From: Domibacillus sp. PGB-M46
GTDB taxonomy: Bacteria; Bacillota; Bacilli; Bacillales; Domibacillaceae
Length of the DNA stretch: 64,000 nucleotides
Assembly (NCBI RefSeq): GCF_022668875.1
Contig: NZ_JAKGCR010000006.1
Coordinates: 186,001 to 250,000 of the forward strand
Direction of reading: 5' to 3'
Part shown: in pieces, positions 61,770 through 64,000 of the stretch
Position numbering within the stretch: position 1 is the stretch's first letter
Layout of the letters: every line of letters begins with the position of its first letter
The notes under the pieces: generated by a model
Told to the model about the DNA's origin: nothing
The model's input: the letters and a program-made list of their open reading frames with translations, nothing else
Databases searched by the model: none
Made by a program: the position numbers and the translations under genes

Positions 61770-62783
61770 ATGGCCAGAAGAAAAACAAAAATTCAAAGTG
61801 GATTGTCTGTTGAGAAAGCACGGGAAATTGTGATAAGAGTAAAGAAAATGGAGGGACTATCAAAACATACAATTGAGAATTATAACAAGTTATTCAATGA
61901 CTTGGAGCGGTGTTTTGCTAAAAATAAATATATGGAGAATTTCTCAATCAGCGATGCAAGAAGGTTTTTGGAATGGCAGCTAACTGAAAAACAGCAATTT
62001 CAAGGAGTAAGATGGGGAAGAGAGAAAAAGATAGGTGTTTCCGTCAGTTCTGCAAATTCATACTTGCGGCTGGCGAAAGGAGCATTTTCAACACTCATTA
62101 ATGAAGGACACCTTGAAGAAAATCCTTTTATGGAAATTAAAAATATTAAATTTCAGAAAAAGCAGGTTGAAACTTTGACTGAGGAGGAAATACAGAAAAT
62201 ATTGAAATCACTTGACCATTCTTGGTTCGCTGATTTTAGATCAGCAGTTTTAATTCATGTGCTGCTCGATTCGTTTGGGAGAATAGGAGAAGTTTTAGCA
62301 TTAAAGAAGCAAGATATTGACTTTCAAAACGGCTCAATAACCTTTAATGAAACAAAAAACAGCTTGTTTAGAATTGTGCCAGTAACAAAAAAGACATTGA
62401 ACCTTTTAGAAAAGTTAATTGAAGAATGTGATGACTGGGAAAGTGAATACATTTTTCTGACACATGCAGGCAATAAACTAGGTACAGATTCAGCAAGAAA
62501 GCATATTCATGAAATTGCAAGGCGGGCAGGAATTAACAGGAGAATACATCCACACATTTTCCGGCATACAAGTAATATAATGTTTCTCAAAAACGGCGGT
62601 TCTATTCGAATTTTACAGAAAATCCTCGGACATGCTGATATAAAAACAACTCTGATTTATTCACATGTACTTGACGACACAATTAAGGAACAACATGAAA
62701 AATTCAGTCCTATAAGACATTTAAACGATGGAAGAAAGCAAAAAACACGAACTTCACAAACCGAATTCAAAAGGAGAACGTAA
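61770..62783 (+). CDS. Tyrosine recombinase / site-specific integrase
   Basis: 337 residues. An N-terminal SAM-like DNA-binding domain (SKHTIENYNKLFNDLERCF) precedes the catalytic domain. The catalytic residues are all present: Arg in FGRIGEVLALK, His and Arg in HPHIFRHTSN, His in LGHADIKT and Tyr in TLIYSHVLDD. It is XerC/phage-integrase-like and about the length of mobile-element recombinases. The start ATG has no spaced ribosome site except one buried in a hairpin arm. No other mobile-element genes or tRNA are visible next to it. Confidence 0.92.
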   Translation: MARRKTKIQSGLSVEKAREIVIRVKKMEGLSKHTIENYNKLFNDLERCFAKNKYMENFSISDARRFLEWQLTEKQQFQGVRWGREKKIGVSVSSANSYLRLAKGAFSTLINEGHLEENPFMEIKNIKFQKKQVETLTEEEIQKILKSLDHSWFADFRSAVLIHVLLDSFGRIGEVLALKKQDIDFQNGSITFNETKNSLFRIVPVTKKTLNLLEKLIEECDDWESEYIFLTHAGNKLGTDSARKHIHEIARRAGINRRIHPHIFRHTSNIMFLKNGGSIRILQKILGHADIKTTLIYSHVLDDTIKEQHEKFSPIRHLNDGRKQKTRTSQTEFKRRT

Positions 62784-62855
62784 AGGCTTCACATTCTGTG
62801 TGAATTCTCCCTGTAATAAGTTTTAAAGTCGTAGTCGCTACCTTTTGCTTATTAT

Positions 62856-63041
62856 ATGGCAGCAGGAGAACTAAATAATTATGCAGGGCGGGTTGTATCT
62901 GTTTACGAAGATATAGAGGAGTTAAAACAAACAGCGAAAAAAGCCGGGGATCCTGACTTTTATAAACTCCGCCTTCAAAAGCAAGCCGGTTATTTCCCCA
63001 CTAATCGTTTGCTGGATGATATACTAGATGAATGGTTTTAG
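62856..63041 (+). CDS. Small hypothetical protein (61 aa)
   Basis: 61 residues, acidic and charged, no recognised family. No clear ribosome site before ATG 62856. It may be a fragment of a longer gene; the following gene has a ribosome site of its own. Confidence 0.4.
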   Translation: MAAGELNNYAGRVVSVYEDIEELKQTAKKAGDPDFYKLRLQKQAGYFPTNRLLDDILDEWF

Positions 63042-63059
63042 AAAGGGGTTCACCGGCTT

Positions 63060-63251
63060 ATGAAATATTTAAAACCACAGATGAAACAGCTTGTTAAAGA
63101 AAATGAAGAATTGCAGCTTCGTTTAAAAGAACTGATGAAGGAACACAACCTTGAAAAAAACTTTGCTCTTAAAGCACTGTACCATGCAGAAGTAGCGGAC
63201 GGCGGAAAGTTTCAGTTTGCTTACCAAGCCCTTGACTTGCCAAAAAGGTAA
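63060..63251 (+). CDS. Small coiled-coil hypothetical protein (63 aa)
   Basis: 63 residues, leucine/glutamate-rich heptads (LVKENEELQLRLKELMKEH) consistent with a coiled coil. An AAAGGGG ribosome site lies about 11 bases upstream. Function unknown. Confidence 0.6.
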   Translation: MKYLKPQMKQLVKENEELQLRLKELMKEHNLEKNFALKALYHAEVADGGKFQFAYQALDLPKR

Positions 63252-63433
63252 GTCATTTTTTCATTCAAGGGGCTTGGCTTATCAGCAGTGCTGGTCATAC
63301 GGCAGACTGAATGAGTTCAGTTGAGCCAAAAAGGTATGTACTTGATTAAATCATGGTACAATAGCTGTTGAAGCAAGGTTGTTTGTTTTTATCTTGACTA
63401 AAAAGATGCTTAATCAAAAGGAGATCGGATCGT

Positions 63434-63877
63434 TTGAATTATAAAGAAGTAAAAAGTGAGCTGCCCCCAAATTTTAAGGAATTAAAAAAGTCGGCCGACC
63501 GGACGTCTAACTGGAGAGAACGTTTAGATGCGGTGGAAGAGCTGGGCCAGTGGAAAAACGACCAAACCATTAAGCTGTTAAAGCGGATTATGGCCGCCGA
63601 TACAGTATATAAAGTACAAGAAGCGGCGTTCCGACAGCTGAAAAAGCTAGGGGAAAACGTTCAAATGCCACCGCAGAAAAAAAGCGGTGCGATAAAAGAT
63701 GTAAATAAGATTTTGCTGCGCATTAAGAAAAGTTTGCCGGAAGGCCACACATTTAAAGAATTTGAAGAAAAATTGAAAAAGATGCGGCTTGATGTATACG
63801 ATACGTATGAAGGCGAAAAAGGAGCAGACTTTGACAAGTGGCTTCAAGAAACATGGGTATCGCTGCCGGCTAGGTAA
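63434..63877 (+). CDS. HEAT-repeat-like protein (147 aa)
   Basis: 147 residues. The N-terminal half looks like two HEAT-type helical repeats (SNWRERLDAVEELGQWKND; AFRQLKKLGE) followed by a basic linker and a second helical region. Such proteins mediate protein contacts. TTG 63434 follows AAAAGGAGA. Own terminator downstream. Confidence 0.75.
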   Translation: MNYKEVKSELPPNFKELKKSADRTSNWRERLDAVEELGQWKNDQTIKLLKRIMAADTVYKVQEAAFRQLKKLGENVQMPPQKKSGAIKDVNKILLRIKKSLPEGHTFKEFEEKLKKMRLDVYDTYEGEKGADFDKWLQETWVSLPAR

Positions 63878-63931
63878 GCTCCATTGAATAAGAGCTGAAT
63901 AAAACAAAAACATGAGTTTTTTAATTTAGCT

Positions 63932-63965
63932 AAAGACCATAGAGAATTGAGCTATGGTCTTTTTC
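63932..63965 (+). terminator. Intrinsic terminator
   Basis: 11-bp stem AAAGACCATAG/CTATGGTCTTT with a 9-base loop, T tail. Confidence 0.93.
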
Positions 63966-64000
63966 CTGATTATCCGGGTATTGTTCCCACTCCTGCAAAA

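Noticed and set aside
1-64000. tRNA, rRNA, riboswitch or T-box leaders
   Set aside because: No stretch with tRNA cloverleaf ends, rRNA-like sequence or a recognisable riboswitch core was found by reading; small structured RNAs could still be missed.

Overview
The window looks like the chromosome of a low-GC Gram-positive of the family Bacillaceae. Genes carry strong AGGAGG-type ribosome sites and intrinsic terminators, TTG and GTG starts are common, and the housekeeping genes are Bacillus-like (CtpA/B-type protease, AckA, DbpA/YxiN helicase, YwnA-type Rrf2 regulator, IDEAL-domain protein, OYE-family oxidoreductase). I do not fix the genus. No rRNA, tRNA or CRISPR array was seen.

Layout. 1-3.3 kb: end of a carboxy-terminal processing protease, two small genes, a MATE exporter. 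3.3-6.3 kb: AT-rich and decayed, with an S-layer-like secreted gene remnant, an endonuclease/exonuclease/phosphatase gene, a broken sulfur-binding-domain fragment and a small zinc-finger gene. 6.3-25.4 kb: an AT-rich defence island, interpreted as a DNA phosphorothioation system. A collinear run encodes a P-loop ATPase, a 501-aa protein and a 1745-aa HerA/FtsK-like ATPase (a DptF-DptG-DptH-like layout), then a DUF4007-like protein and a 1420-aa ATPase. Next come a second DUF4007 protein, a second large ATPase and a convergent PAPS-reductase-like enzyme, which match SspB, SspC and SspD. 25.5-27.8 kb: a winged-helix pseudogene, a sigma-70-type factor and a quinone-oxidoreductase-like dehydrogenase that appears to start at ATA.

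28.2-36.9 kb: a six-gene operon with three different short Hsp70s, a GrpE-like exchange factor, a membrane pseudokinase carrying two YARHG domains, and a membrane-anchored N-acetylmuramoyl-L-alanine amidase. I know of no described system with this composition. 37.0-39.6 kb: a GC-richer phage-type replication module (excisionase-like HTH, DnaD-like initiator, DnaB helicase). 39.8-44.8 kb: two convergent GGDEF-EAL proteins flanking a small membrane protein. 45-61.6 kb: ordinary Bacillaceae genes (SLH-anchored lysozyme-like protein, ZIP and TVP38 proteins, dehydrogenase, AGCS symporter, MFS exporter, Rrf2, OYE, DbpA, chemoreceptor, HAD phosphatase, acetate kinase) plus a decayed nirD and a truncated chemoreceptor. 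61.7-64 kb: a tyrosine recombinase followed by three small genes.

How the parts fit. In the defence island, SspBCD would place sulfur in the DNA backbone and the upstream five genes would sense or restrict unmodified DNA; no cysteine desulfurase (SspA) lies in the window, so sulfur would have to come from a housekeeping enzyme. The decayed sulfur-binding fragment next to it would fit loss of a restriction enzyme that attacks phosphorothioate DNA. The Hsp70 operon couples cytosolic chaperones to two membrane proteins facing the cell wall, which suggests an envelope-related role. Functions come from motif recognition and gene order alone.
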